Below, in pieces: positions 50,517 through 58,599 of a DNA stretch of 64,000 nucleotides. The position numbers and the translations under genes were made by a program. Numbering within the stretch: position 1 is the first letter of the stretch; each line of letters starts with the position of its first letter. The DNA comes from Microbacteriaceae bacterium 3FA27C10 (GTDB lineage: Bacteria > Actinomycetota > Actinomycetes > Actinomycetales > Microbacteriaceae). The stretch is from contig SCNI01000003.1 in assembly GCA_005502775.1 (NCBI GenBank), positions 62,001 to 126,000 of the forward strand, given 5' to 3'. The notes below the pieces were generated by a model, which worked only from the letters and a program-made list of their open reading frames with translations, was not told the DNA's origin and ran no database searches.

Positions 50517-50540
50517 CTCACGGACGCCGCTGTGGCGGGC

Positions 50541-51362
50541 TCAGGTGAACAGGTGCCGGAGCCTGTCGATGTCCCCGGCCGTCAGCCCGAGCCCGTCGGT
50601 GAGGTAGCCGTCGATGGTGCCGAACTGCTCCCGCATCTGGGCGAACGCGGCCTGGAGGTAGCTGTCGCGCACGCCGAGCACCGGGAGCAGGACTTCGCGG
50701 TCGACTCCGAGCGATTCGGCGCGCAGAAGCACCGGTTCGAGCGCGGGCAGCAGATCGGTGTTGGTCCGCAGGTAGTCCTGGTACACGTCGTCCGCATCCA
50801 CGCCGAGCGCGGTCAGGAGGGACGAGGCCGCCCACCCCGTGCGGTCCTTGCCGGTCGTGCAGTGGAACAGGGCGGCGCCCTCCCGGGCTGGGTCGAGGAT
50901 CCCCCGGTAGAGGGCGCGGTAGCCGGCGAGGGCGGAGGGCAGGCGCACGAGGTCGCGGTAGGTGTCCTCGAAGAGGCGCTCCGCCCGGCCGCCGGCCAGG
51001 CTCGCGGCGAAGGCCTGCGGGTTCGCCGAGAGCTCGCCGAGGCTCGCGGCGACGCTGACCGGGCTGTCGGCGAGCACGTCGAGCTCCACGCGGCGCACGG
51101 CCCCGGGCAGGCGGTCGGGCGCGGTCGCGGCTTCTTCGACGGTGCGCAGGTCGTAGACGGTGCGGATGCCGAGCGCGGCGAACTGCGGCTCGTCGGCATC
51201 CGAGAGCGAGCTGAGCCCGGCCGAACGGTAGACGACCCCGCGTCTGATCTGCCCGGTCTCCGCGGGAAGCCCGCCGAGGTCGCGGAGGTTCAGGGCGCTC
51301 GGGATCGGCACGGTGCGGTCGGACGAGTCGTTCACGCGACCATTATCCCCGTCGGCCGTCAT
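50541..51362 (-). CDS. Tyrosine-protein/lipid phosphatase (PtpB-like)
   Basis: 273 residues from an ATG one base after the stop of the upstream DUF1254 gene; a GTG at 51335 is an alternative. The N-terminus LNLRDLGGLPAETGQIRRGVVYRSAGL and the P-loop FHCTTGKDRTGWAASSLL (HCxxGKDRTG) are typical of the Tyr_phosphatase3/MptpB group, which removes phosphate from tyrosine and phosphoinositides through a Cys-phosphate intermediate. The nucleophile Cys, Lys, Asp and Arg of the loop are all present. It is coupled to the DUF1254 gene; the substrate is unknown. Confidence 0.9.
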   Translation of the reverse strand: MTADGDNGRVNDSSDRTVPIPSALNLRDLGGLPAETGQIRRGVVYRSAGLSSLSDADEPQFAALGIRTVYDLRTVEEAATAPDRLPGAVRRVELDVLADSPVSVAASLGELSANPQAFAASLAGGRAERLFEDTYRDLVRLPSALAGYRALYRGILDPAREGAALFHCTTGKDRTGWAASSLLTALGVDADDVYQDYLRTNTDLLPALEPVLLRAESLGVDREVLLPVLGVRDSYLQAAFAQMREQFGTIDGYLTDGLGLTAGDIDRLRHLFT

Positions 51363-51363
51363 C

Positions 51364-52341
51364 TCACCGGCCCGGGACGGCCCGCGGACGAGGAGCGATC
51401 CAGGTGCCGTCGAGCACGGAGGCGCGGGGCCGGTAGAGCCGGAGCGTGTAGTTCCAGCCCGGCATGATGGGCAGCGCGTTCGGGAAGCCGGCCGGATGCT
51501 CGCCGAAACGCACGGTCACGCTGCCGTCGGCATCCGGAACCGCGGTGATGCTGTTGATGCTGTTCACGCCGAGCGCGTTGGGCTCGAAGTAGCCGGCGGC
51601 GTTGTACAGCGATACCGACCAGAACGCGTCCACCGGGACATCCTGCAGGCGCAGCTCGTAGTCGGCGACGGGCAGGCCTTCGTCGACGCTGATGTAGGTG
51701 GCCTCGTACTCGGGCAGGCCGCCCCAGCCGCCGGCGGTACCGAGCAGGTGCATGACGGGGTCGACCTCCTCTCGCGTGCCGAAGGCGCGGTCGAAGGCCG
51801 CCACACCGCGGCCGAGGGTGAGGAGGGCGTTCCGGGTCTCGAGCTGCGAGGACTCGTCGTAGGTGGGGAGCGGGAACGCTCCGGATCCGCCGCCCGCGAG
51901 GAGCAGGCCGTCTTGCAGGCGGTTCACCTCGGCGACGTCGCCGGGATCGTTCGGGTCGACGAGGATGCGCACGAGCACCGCTGCGTAGTCGGTGCCGACG
52001 CGCTCGCGGTCGAGGACGTGCTCGCCCGGATCGCGCAGGATGGCGGCGGTGAAGTGATCCTGGCTCACGAGGTGTGCGGAGATGTACCGCCCGCCGGTGT
52101 CGGGGAGGGTGAGAGCGACGCCGTCGCGCACGTCGACGATCGCGCTGCTGTACAGGGTGTCGCGGTTCTGGCGGATGATCGGCTGGTCGTCCAGCGGGGT
52201 CAGCTCGCGCGAGTGGTTCCAGCCGCCGAGCCCGGCTCTGGCGGCGAGCCGGGAGAACATGAGCTCGGATTCGGCTCGGGCGAAGTTGACGACGCTGACC
52301 TTCGGGTCGGGCACGGGTTTCCTGCTTTCCTGCTGGTTCAT
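51364..52341 (-). CDS. DUF1254/DUF1214 domain protein (copy 1)
   Basis: 325 residues; ATG at 52341 after GGGGG, preferred to an in-frame start at 52437 inside the control region. DUF1254-like N-terminal part (RAESELMFSRLAARAGLGGWNHSRELTPLDDQPIIRQNRDTLYSSAIVDV) and DUF1214-like C-terminal part (VPVDAFWSVSLYNAAGYFEPNALGVNSINS, YTLRLYRPRASVLDGTW). No signal peptide is visible, unlike many family members. Function unknown. It closely resembles the protein encoded at 54130-55083, and is divergent from a LuxR-type regulator. Confidence 0.85.
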   Translation of the reverse strand: MNQQESRKPVPDPKVSVVNFARAESELMFSRLAARAGLGGWNHSRELTPLDDQPIIRQNRDTLYSSAIVDVRDGVALTLPDTGGRYISAHLVSQDHFTAAILRDPGEHVLDRERVGTDYAAVLVRILVDPNDPGDVAEVNRLQDGLLLAGGGSGAFPLPTYDESSQLETRNALLTLGRGVAAFDRAFGTREEVDPVMHLLGTAGGWGGLPEYEATYISVDEGLPVADYELRLQDVPVDAFWSVSLYNAAGYFEPNALGVNSINSITAVPDADGSVTVRFGEHPAGFPNALPIMPGWNYTLRLYRPRASVLDGTWIAPRPRAVPGR

Positions 52342-52383
52342 CACCCCCAGTCTTGCGCGCATGAGGGCGTCAGGGCGGCGGTT

Positions 52384-52402
52384 CTCATCCTCGGCGGATG
52401 AG
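52384..52402. promoter_or_regulatory. Palindrome between divergent DUF1254 and LuxR-type genes
   Basis: CTCATCC-TCGGC-GGATGAG: perfect 7-bp arms. GATGAGGGCG at its right end is nearly repeated at 52361 (ATGAGGGCG). Candidate operator for the LuxR-type regulator. Confidence 0.45.
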
Positions 52403-52463
52403 GGCGGTGGTAGGGCGGAGGGCCGGCCCCGCCGCATCCGTGTCCGTCTCCCGGGAGCGCCGC

Positions 52464-52469
52464 TATCGT
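52464..52469 (+). promoter_or_regulatory. -10 box for leaderless luxR-type mRNA
   Basis: TATCGT, exactly six bases before the ATG at 52476. Confidence 0.5.
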
Positions 52470-52475
52470 AGGGGC

Positions 52476-53963
52476 ATGATCGAGGCGGTGCGTCAGGAGG
52501 TCGCCGCCGCAGAGCCCGACCGGGTCCGGGTCGTTCTGCAGCGCAACTGGCTCCGGCTCCTCCTGGAGTCGCACGCCGGTGCGCTCGAGCAGCTGTGCCT
52601 GGACTTTCCCGATCCGGGCGACCCGCACATCCTGCTCATCCGGGCGTGCTGCCGCGACCTGCTCGGCGATCCCTACGGAGCGACCTTCCTCCGCGGCCAG
52701 GGAGCTCGCGTCGCTCCCGAGGACTTCGTCGCCTGCTTCACAGAGCTGCTCCTGGCCCCCGACAGCGCATCGAAGGCCGCGATCGCCGACCGCGCCCGCG
52801 AGGCCCTGACCCTGTGTGGGCCCGACGACGACTACCCCTCGGCGCTGTTCCTGCTCGGCTGGACCGAGGTGCGGCTCCGCCGCGACCTCGCCGGCGCGAT
52901 CGGGCTGCTGCGCTCGGCCGCCGAGGAAGCCCGTCTGCGCGGTCACGCGGAGACGTTCCGCCTCGCGCAGTCTAATCTGGCGTTCGCGCTCACCCACGCC
53001 GGCTTGTTCGCCGAGGCCGAGCGCATCCTCGACGCCCTTCCGCCGGCGCCGTCGGCGTCCGACTGGGACCGCTTCGAAGGGGGCCTCCCGCAGGCGAATC
53101 GTGGATGCATCGCCTACTGGAGAGGGGACTTCGACGATGCGGTCGTCGAACTCGACTCCATCATCGTCGAGGGGAGCCCCGGTTCGAACTTCGAGGCCCT
53201 CGCCCGGCTCTACCTCGTGATGAGTCTCGTCGCCCTCAAGAGGAACGACCGGTACTACGCCGCGGCGGAGCTGCTGAACGGCGTGGCCACCAGCGACAAG
53301 CACGGCATCCCGTGGGACACCCTGCGGCGTGTGGTCACGGCGTGGCTGGACCATGCCGGGGGAGAGGACGAGCGGGCGTTGAGCGTCGCCGCGCCGGCGC
53401 TCGCCCGCACCGGTGCCGCGGTGGCGCACGCGCTGCTCGCCGAGCTCTACCGCAGGCTGGGCGAGCCGGCCCTGGCAGCGAGAGCCTTCCAGCTCGCCTC
53501 CGCGAACCCGATGCCCCGCTATGCGCGCGTCGCCGCACTGGTCACCTCGGCCGCCCTGCAGGCGTCCGCCGGGCAAGGACCCCGCGCGCACGACGAGCTC
53601 GACCGGGCGCTGGAATCGGCGGCGCCCGAGCGCATCCTCGCGCCCTTCCTCTCCGATGATCCCGTCATCGAGGATCTTCTCGCAGCGCACGCCCACAGGG
53701 GCTCGCGCCACCACGCGTTCCTCCTCGCCGTCCTCGAGCGGCGGGGTCGGCTCACGGGGCTCCAGGCCGGCATCCTCACGCGGCGGGAGCAGGACGTGCT
53801 CGCCTGTCTGCGCACCACCATGACCGCCGCCGAGATCTCCACGCACCTGGGGATCGCCTATCCGACGGTGAAGTCGCACCTGCGCTCGCTCTATCGCAAG
53901 CTCGGCGTCACCACCCGGCGCGACGCGGTGCGGGCCGACCCGCGCGGGATCACCCCGGCGTGA
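52476..53963 (+). CDS. LuxR-type regulator with TPR-like sensory part
   Basis: 495 residues; ATG at 52476, with TATCGT six bases upstream. Residues 1-415 are helical, with repeated Ala/Leu patterns (LFLLGWTEVRLRRDLAGAIGLLRSAAEEARLRG, LAQSNLAFALTHAGLFAEAERILDAL) like the TPR part of LAL/MalT regulators, but the N-terminal ATPase module is missing. The C-terminal HTH (about 425-485) has LTRREQDVLACLRTTMTAAEISTHLGIAYPTVKSHLRSLYRKLGV. It is flanked by two DUF1254 paralogues, one divergent and one downstream, so both are likely targets. Confidence 0.88.
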   Translation: MIEAVRQEVAAAEPDRVRVVLQRNWLRLLLESHAGALEQLCLDFPDPGDPHILLIRACCRDLLGDPYGATFLRGQGARVAPEDFVACFTELLLAPDSASKAAIADRAREALTLCGPDDDYPSALFLLGWTEVRLRRDLAGAIGLLRSAAEEARLRGHAETFRLAQSNLAFALTHAGLFAEAERILDALPPAPSASDWDRFEGGLPQANRGCIAYWRGDFDDAVVELDSIIVEGSPGSNFEALARLYLVMSLVALKRNDRYYAAAELLNGVATSDKHGIPWDTLRRVVTAWLDHAGGEDERALSVAAPALARTGAAVAHALLAELYRRLGEPALAARAFQLASANPMPRYARVAALVTSAALQASAGQGPRAHDELDRALESAAPERILAPFLSDDPVIEDLLAAHAHRGSRHHAFLLAVLERRGRLTGLQAGILTRREQDVLACLRTTMTAAEISTHLGIAYPTVKSHLRSLYRKLGVTTRRDAVRADPRGITPA

Positions 53964-54015
53964 CGGACGGCGGCACGCTTGCCCAGTCGCACTGCGGTGC
54001 CGCAGCCGTCCTACG

Positions 54016-54096
54016 ATGACGCCCGGCCGTATCGGAACCAGTGGCGACCGGGTGTTCCACCTGCGCGACCCGTTCGGCAAGGCTGATTGGCTCTAG
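54016..54096 (+). pseudogene. Possible tail fragment of a VOC/glyoxalase gene
   Basis: A 26-codon frame ends DRVFHLRDPFGKADWL. This resembles the last strand of VOC proteins (FHLRDPFGN), with nothing of the rest of the domain present. Probably a remnant; a chance match cannot be excluded. Confidence 0.3.
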
Positions 54097-54129
54097 CGAG
54101 TGCACGGCGCGGTGCGGCAGTCTATCGAC

Positions 54130-55083
54130 ATGGGAACAGAAGCAGTGCACGTCGATGTCGACAACTTCGTGCGGGCCGAGACCGATCGCATGTTCGCGGG
54201 GCTGGCGGCCGCCGCCGGCGGCTCGAACCGCTGGCGTCACGTGCGCGAACCCGCCCCGCTCGACGAGCAGACCGTCATCCGCCTGAACCGCGACACCCTG
54301 TACAGCTCGGCCGTCGTCGACATCTCGCAGGGTGCCGCGCTGACGATCCCCGACGCCGGCGATCGGTATCTGTCGGTGATGATCGTGAACCAGGACCACT
54401 ACGTCAACGCCGTGCTCCACGAGCCGGGAACGCATGAGCTCACGCCGGATCGCTACGGCACGCCCTGGGTGCTCGTCGCCGTCCGCACCCTGGTCGATCC
54501 CGGCGATCCAGCCGACGTCGCGGCCGTCGCCGCGATCCAGGATGCCTTCATCCTGTCGATACCCTCGACCGCGTCGTTCGCGCACCCCGAGTACGACGCA
54601 GCGTCGCTCGACTCCACCCGCGACGCTCTGCTCGAGCTCAGCCGGGGCATCGGCGACTTCCGGGGCGCGTTCGGCTCGCGCGAGGCGGTCGACCCGGTCA
54701 AGCACCTCATCGGAACGGCCAGCGGCTGGGGTGGCCTGCCGGAGAGCGAGGCGTTCTACCTCAACGTCGACCCCGGACTGCCGGTCGCCGACTTCGCATT
54801 CACGGTCGACGACGTGCCCGTCGACGCGTTCTGGTCGGTCTCCGTCTACAACGCCGACGGCTTCTTCGAACCGAACGACAGGGGCGTTTACTCGGTCAAC
54901 AGCATCACCGCGGTGAAAGACGACGACGGGTCGGTGACGGTGCGCTTCGGGTCGGGCGACGCACCGAACACCATCCCGATCGTCGAGGGCTGGAACTACG
55001 CGGTGCGGCTCTACCGTCCTCGCCCCGAGATCCTCGAGGGTCGTTGGGTGTTCCCCTCGGTTCACGCGTCCGACCGGGTATGA
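54130..55083 (+). CDS. DUF1254/DUF1214 domain protein (copy 2)
   Basis: 317 residues from the ATG at 54130 (an upstream in-frame ATG at 54100 is less likely). It aligns over its whole length with copy 1: LNRDTLYSSAVVDISQGAALTIPDAG, VSVYNADGFFEPNDRGVYSVNSITAV, NYAVRLYRPRPEILEGRW. It also lacks a signal peptide. The gene is coupled to an SRPBCC gene by ATGA overlap. Function unknown; the paralogue pair around a LuxR-type gene suggests one duplicated and rearranged cassette. Confidence 0.85.
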   Translation: MGTEAVHVDVDNFVRAETDRMFAGLAAAAGGSNRWRHVREPAPLDEQTVIRLNRDTLYSSAVVDISQGAALTIPDAGDRYLSVMIVNQDHYVNAVLHEPGTHELTPDRYGTPWVLVAVRTLVDPGDPADVAAVAAIQDAFILSIPSTASFAHPEYDAASLDSTRDALLELSRGIGDFRGAFGSREAVDPVKHLIGTASGWGGLPESEAFYLNVDPGLPVADFAFTVDDVPVDAFWSVSVYNADGFFEPNDRGVYSVNSITAVKDDDGSVTVRFGSGDAPNTIPIVEGWNYAVRLYRPRPEILEGRWVFPSVHASDRV

Positions 55084-55574
55084 CGATCGCGGCGCCGCAC
55101 GCGGAAGTGCGGCACGAGACCTTCACGATCGTGCGGGAGATCGACGCCGAGCGGCCGGCCGTGTTCGACTCGTTCGCCGACGACAGCATCCGCCGTCGGT
55201 GGTTCCGGCTCCCGGGTTCGGGTGCGGCATACGAACACGACTTCCGGGTGGGCGGGGGAGAGGATGCGCACAGCACTTTCGTGATGCCCGACGGCTCGAG
55301 CGAGACCCTGCGCAACGTGTCGCGCTACCTCGACATCGTGCCCGGCCACCGTATCGTCTTCGTCTACGAAGCGGCGGTGAACGGCGTCACGCGGTGGGTC
55401 TCGCTCGTGACGGTCACCCTCGCGGATGCGGCGGGCGGTGCCACCACGCTGACCTGGACCGAGCAGGTCGCGTTCCTCGTGCGCACCGGCGACGGCAACG
55501 CCGACCTCCCGCACCTGCGCACCGGCACGGCGCTCCGCCTCAACGGCGTCGCGGCCGCGCTCGACCTCCGCTGA
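55080..55574 (+). CDS. SRPBCC (AHSA1-like) protein
   Basis: 164 residues; ATG overlaps the DUF1254 stop (ATGA). START/Bet v1-type fold with a hydrophobic pocket: FTIVREIDAERPAVFDSFADDSIRRRWF, HDFRVGGGEDAHSTF, IVFVYEAAVNGVTRWVSLVTVTL and a C-terminal helix. AHSA1-like members bind small molecules or lipids and often sit next to ArsR-type regulators; here the partner is the DUF1254 gene. Role unknown. Confidence 0.88.
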   Translation: MTIAAPHAEVRHETFTIVREIDAERPAVFDSFADDSIRRRWFRLPGSGAAYEHDFRVGGGEDAHSTFVMPDGSSETLRNVSRYLDIVPGHRIVFVYEAAVNGVTRWVSLVTVTLADAAGGATTLTWTEQVAFLVRTGDGNADLPHLRTGTALRLNGVAAALDLR

Positions 55575-55600
55575 CCCTGACGGGTGTCGGGTCAGCGGCG

Positions 55601-55828
55601 TCAGGCGCAGACGCGCGCCCTGCGCCCCTCGAAGCTCACGACATCGCCGAGCTGGAGCTGCCGTCCGCGGCGCCGGTCGACCTCGCCGTTCACGCTCACG
55701 AAGCCGTCGATGATGGCCTCCTTGCCCAGGCCGCCGCTGTCGAGGAGCCCCGCGAACTTCAGGAACTGCCCGAGACGGATGCTCTCCCCGCCGATCGAGA
55801 CGTCGTCGATGGCATCCGGTGTCGTCAT
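55601..55828 (-). CDS. RNA-binding S4 domain protein
   Basis: 75 residues. S4 fold (YaaA/RlbA-like): IRLGQFLKFAGLLDSGGLGKEAIIDGFVSVNGEVDRRRGRQLQLGDVVSFEG. The ATG overlaps the stop of the HxlR gene (ATGA), so it can be read with it, but TACGAT lies exactly six bases before the ATG and suggests its own leaderless promoter inside the hxlR end. Such small S4 proteins bind structured RNA, often ribosomal. Confidence 0.92.
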   Translation of the reverse strand: MTTPDAIDDVSIGGESIRLGQFLKFAGLLDSGGLGKEAIIDGFVSVNGEVDRRRGRQLQLGDVVSFEGRRARVCA

Positions 55829-56256
55829 GCCGAAATCGTACGCTGGTCGAAGCTGTCCTGGCGCGCGGCGACCTCGTCGCGGTGCGCCTCCGACCAGAGC
55901 TTGAGCTGCCGCACCGTGGTGTGCAGCGAGAGTCCGAGATCGGTGAGCTCGTAGGAGACCGTCACCGGCACCGTGGCGGTGGCGGTTCGCGAGACCAGGC
56001 CGTCCCGTTCGAGCGAGCGGAGCGTCTGGGACAGCATCTTGGGGCTCACGCCGGCGAGCACCCGCGCGAGCTCGGAGTACCGCATGGGGCGAGGGTCGCC
56101 CGTGCAGCCGGGCCCGCTTCCGAGTGCGGACATCACCAGCGTCACCCACTTGCCGGAGACGCTGGCGAGCAGCTTCTGGCTCGGGCAGGCGGCCAGGAAC
56201 GCGTTGTACTGCGCCTTCGCCTCGGCCTTCTTCTCGGCCGCCGTCATGGTCGCCAT
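55825..56256 (-). CDS. HxlR-family transcriptional regulator
   Basis: 143 residues; ATG at 56256 with GAGGAG upstream. Winged helix typical of HxlR: CPSQKLLASVSGKWVTLVMSAL, RYSELARVLAGVSPKMLSQTLRSLERDGLVSRTA, VPVTVSYELTDLGLSL. The usual loop before MRY is extended by about ten residues (GPGCTGDPRP) with a Cys that could be redox-sensitive along with the N-terminal CPSQ Cys. Divergent from an aldo/keto reductase; a near-perfect inverted repeat between them is the likely operator. Confidence 0.92.
   Translation of the reverse strand: MATMTAAEKKAEAKAQYNAFLAACPSQKLLASVSGKWVTLVMSALGSGPGCTGDPRPMRYSELARVLAGVSPKMLSQTLRSLERDGLVSRTATATVPVTVSYELTDLGLSLHTTVRQLKLWSEAHRDEVAARQDSFDQRTISA
55835..55840 (-). 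promoter_or_regulatory. -10 box for leaderless S4-protein mRNA
   Basis: TACGAT on the minus strand, six bases before the ATG at 55828, inside the end of the hxlR gene. Confidence 0.45.
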
Positions 56257-56292
56257 GGTTCTCCTCGCGGTATCAACGCACTTTCGGGTAAC

Positions 56293-56311
56293 TACTACCG
56301 AACAGATAGTA
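56293..56311. promoter_or_regulatory. Candidate HxlR operator
   Basis: TACTACC-GAACA-GATAGTA: 7-base arms with one mismatch, in the 106-bp gap between hxlR and the aldo/keto reductase gene. Confidence 0.5.
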
Positions 56312-56362
56312 CGTCGTCGAGAGTGGAACCCGACCCTCTGATCCACGCCCCGAAAGGCACAC

Positions 56363-57244
56363 ATGAACACCGCAGCATCCGATCTCGCCAGTCTCCCCGG
56401 CGGCACCTGGCCCCTGGGCGGCACCACCGTCACCCGCTTCGGCTACGGCGCCATGCAACTCGCCGGCCCGTGGGTGTTCGGCCCGCCGAACGACCACGAC
56501 GGCGCCGTCGCCGTGCTGCGCGAAGCCGTCTCGCGGGGCATCACCCACATCGACACCTCGGAGACCTACGGCCCCCGCGTGGTGAACGAGCTGATCCGCG
56601 AGGCCCTGCACCCGTACGCCGAGAACCTCTTCCTCGCCACCAAGGCCGGCGGCCGTCGGGATGCGCAAGGCGGCTGGCCGAGCGCGCGCCGGCCCGACGA
56701 GCTCCGCCGGCAGATCGACGACAACCTCGAAACCCTCGGCGTCGACGTGCTCGACCTCGTGCACCTCCGCCTCGGCGATGCGAACGGGCCTGTGCCGGAG
56801 CGCGTCACCGAGGCGTTCGAGACGCTCGTCGACCTGCAGCGCCAGGGGGTCATCCGCAACCTCGGCGTCAGCAACGCCACGGCGGCGCAGGTGGAGGAGG
56901 CGCAGTCGATCGCTCCGATCGTCTCGGTGCAGAACGGCTACAACCTCGCGGTGCGCCACGACGACGCCCTGATCGATCGGCTCGCCGCCGAGGGTGTGGC
57001 GTACATCCCGTTCTTCCCGCTCGGCGGGTTCACGCCGTTGCAGTCGGATGCCCTCTCCGCCGTCGCGACGCGGCTCGGCTCGACGCCCATGTCGGTCGCG
57101 CTGGCGTGGCTGCTGCAGCGCTCGCCGAACATCCTGCTCATCGCCGGTACGTCGTCGGTCGCCCACCTCCGGGAGAACATCGCGGGCGCCGGCCTCGCCC
57201 TCTCGGAGCAGGACGTCGCCGAGCTGAACGCCCTCGCCCGCTGA
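56363..57244 (+). CDS. Aldo/keto reductase
   Basis: 293 residues; ATG at 56363 with GAAAGG six bases upstream. TIM-barrel NADPH-dependent reductase: FGYGAMQLAGPWVFG, the catalytic Asp and Tyr in THIDTSETYGPRVVNELI, Lys in LFLATKAG, then LDLVHLRLGD where the family usually has LxxxHxP, VIRNLGVSNA and the cofactor motif IAGTSSVAHLRENIAGAG. Divergent from HxlR, which probably controls it in response to an electrophile or oxidant. Confidence 0.92.
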   Translation: MNTAASDLASLPGGTWPLGGTTVTRFGYGAMQLAGPWVFGPPNDHDGAVAVLREAVSRGITHIDTSETYGPRVVNELIREALHPYAENLFLATKAGGRRDAQGGWPSARRPDELRRQIDDNLETLGVDVLDLVHLRLGDANGPVPERVTEAFETLVDLQRQGVIRNLGVSNATAAQVEEAQSIAPIVSVQNGYNLAVRHDDALIDRLAAEGVAYIPFFPLGGFTPLQSDALSAVATRLGSTPMSVALAWLLQRSPNILLIAGTSSVAHLRENIAGAGLALSEQDVAELNALAR

Positions 57245-57393
57245 GTCGGCTGCAGCCCGTCGTATTCAGGCCGCTCGTGCCGACCCGGCGAGGTGCGGCA
57301 CTGCGCCGTCGTCAACATCTTCTCCGGGTGACCCCTGGCGGGATTCCCGGTCGGGCGTAGCGTGTGGAGCCTCACCAGCGAATGGAGCGCACC

Positions 57394-57879
57394 ATGACCG
57401 GAACCGACGACATCGAGACCCTGGCGAAGCTGCTCGACGATTTCCCCCTCACGATGATCGTGACTCTCGACGACGACGGGCATCCGGTGTCGCAGCCGTT
57501 CGCCATGCAGCAGCAGCACCACCGCTTCGACGGCGATCTGTGGTTCCTGGTCAGCGCCGAGTCGTCGACGGCGACTCGCCTCGAGAAGAACCCGATCGTG
57601 AACCTGGCCTTCAGCTCGAACGGCTCGTGGGTGTCGGTCACCGGCCACGCCGAGCTCACCACCGAGCAGAGCTACGTCGACGAGATGTGGGACCCGAGCG
57701 TCGAAGCCTGGTTCCCCGGCGGCCGAACCGACCCGTCCGTCCGGGCTCTGATCGTGCACACCGACTCGGCCGAATACTGGGACACCCCCGGCTCCACCAT
57801 CGCCACGGTCTTCAGCTTCGTGAAGTCGAAGGTCACCGGCACGCCCATCGAGATCGACAACGAGAAGCTCGACCTCTGA
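57394..57879 (+). CDS. General stress protein 26-like flavin-binding split-barrel protein
   Basis: 161 residues; ATG at 57394 with GGAG six bases upstream. Pyridoxamine-phosphate-oxidase-like fold: LAKLLDDFPLTMIVTLDDDGHPVSQPFA, LWFLVSAESSTATRLEKNPIVNLAF, SWVSVTGHAELT, YVDEMWDPSVEAWFPGGRTDPSVRALIVH and AEYWDTPGS, which match the Pyridox_ox_2 (general stress protein) group. It likely binds FMN or a related flavin. A monocistronic gene with a TAGCGT box at 57358. Confidence 0.88.
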   Translation: MTGTDDIETLAKLLDDFPLTMIVTLDDDGHPVSQPFAMQQQHHRFDGDLWFLVSAESSTATRLEKNPIVNLAFSSNGSWVSVTGHAELTTEQSYVDEMWDPSVEAWFPGGRTDPSVRALIVHTDSAEYWDTPGSTIATVFSFVKSKVTGTPIEIDNEKLDL

Positions 57880-58044
57880 GACCAGGGCCCGGGCGTCGAG
57901 AGTCGACTCACGTCGAATGCTCGGCTGAGGTTGTGGTCAGACACGAGCCACCCGCCCGTCGACAGGCGCACCGTTCATCATGCCGGAGCGGTCGCCGACG
58001 GCGCCTGGCGACAAGACAGGCGCGACCGGCTATAGTCCCCAGCT

Positions 58045-58599
58045 ATGCGCATCGTCGTCTCCGGAACCCACGCGAGCGGCAAGAGCACCCTCGTCGCCGA
58101 CTTCTGCGCAGCGCACCCGGAGTTCGACCACCTGCCCGACCCCTTCGAGCTGCTCGACGAATTCGACGACCAGCCCGGCGCATCCTCGTTCCTCACCCAA
58201 CTGGCCGCGAGCGCGCGGCGGCTCGAGGGCCTCGACCCACACAGCGAGGTGATCGCCGAGCGCGGCCCCCTCGACTTCCTGGCCTACCTAGTCGCTTTGG
58301 AGAGCCTGGGCCGCGTCCGCCTCCCCGAGGAGGTGATCGAGCGAGCGGAGGCCATCACGCGCGCTGCCATGCAGCACGTCGACCTCGTGCTGCTGCTGCC
58401 GCTGAACTCCGCCGACGAGATCTGGGTGCACCCGGAGGAGGACCTTTCCTTGCGCGCGGCCATGAACGACGCCCTGCTCGAGCTCGGCGACGACCCCGAG
58501 TTGATCGGCGACCGGGCCCTCACCGTGGAACTCACCGGCGACAGGCAGGCGCGCCTCCGAGCCCTGGAGTCCGCGATCGACCAGCTGCACGGCCGATGA
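58045..58599 (+). CDS. AAA/P-loop kinase-like ATPase
   Basis: 184 residues. Walker A GTHASGKST at residues 7-15; HPEFDHLPDPFELLDEFDDQ, a DE-type base in VIAERGPLDFLAYL, and a C-terminal nucleotide-kinase-like helix region. It fits small AAA_28-type ATPase/kinase proteins. TATAGT lies eight bases before the ATG with no ribosome site, so the mRNA may be leaderless or nearly so. Its last codon overlaps the next gene (ATGA), an Imm-5-like protein; the pair may act together, but the substrate is unknown. Confidence 0.8.
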   Translation: MRIVVSGTHASGKSTLVADFCAAHPEFDHLPDPFELLDEFDDQPGASSFLTQLAASARRLEGLDPHSEVIAERGPLDFLAYLVALESLGRVRLPEEVIERAEAITRAAMQHVDLVLLLPLNSADEIWVHPEEDLSLRAAMNDALLELGDDPELIGDRALTVELTGDRQARLRALESAIDQLHGR

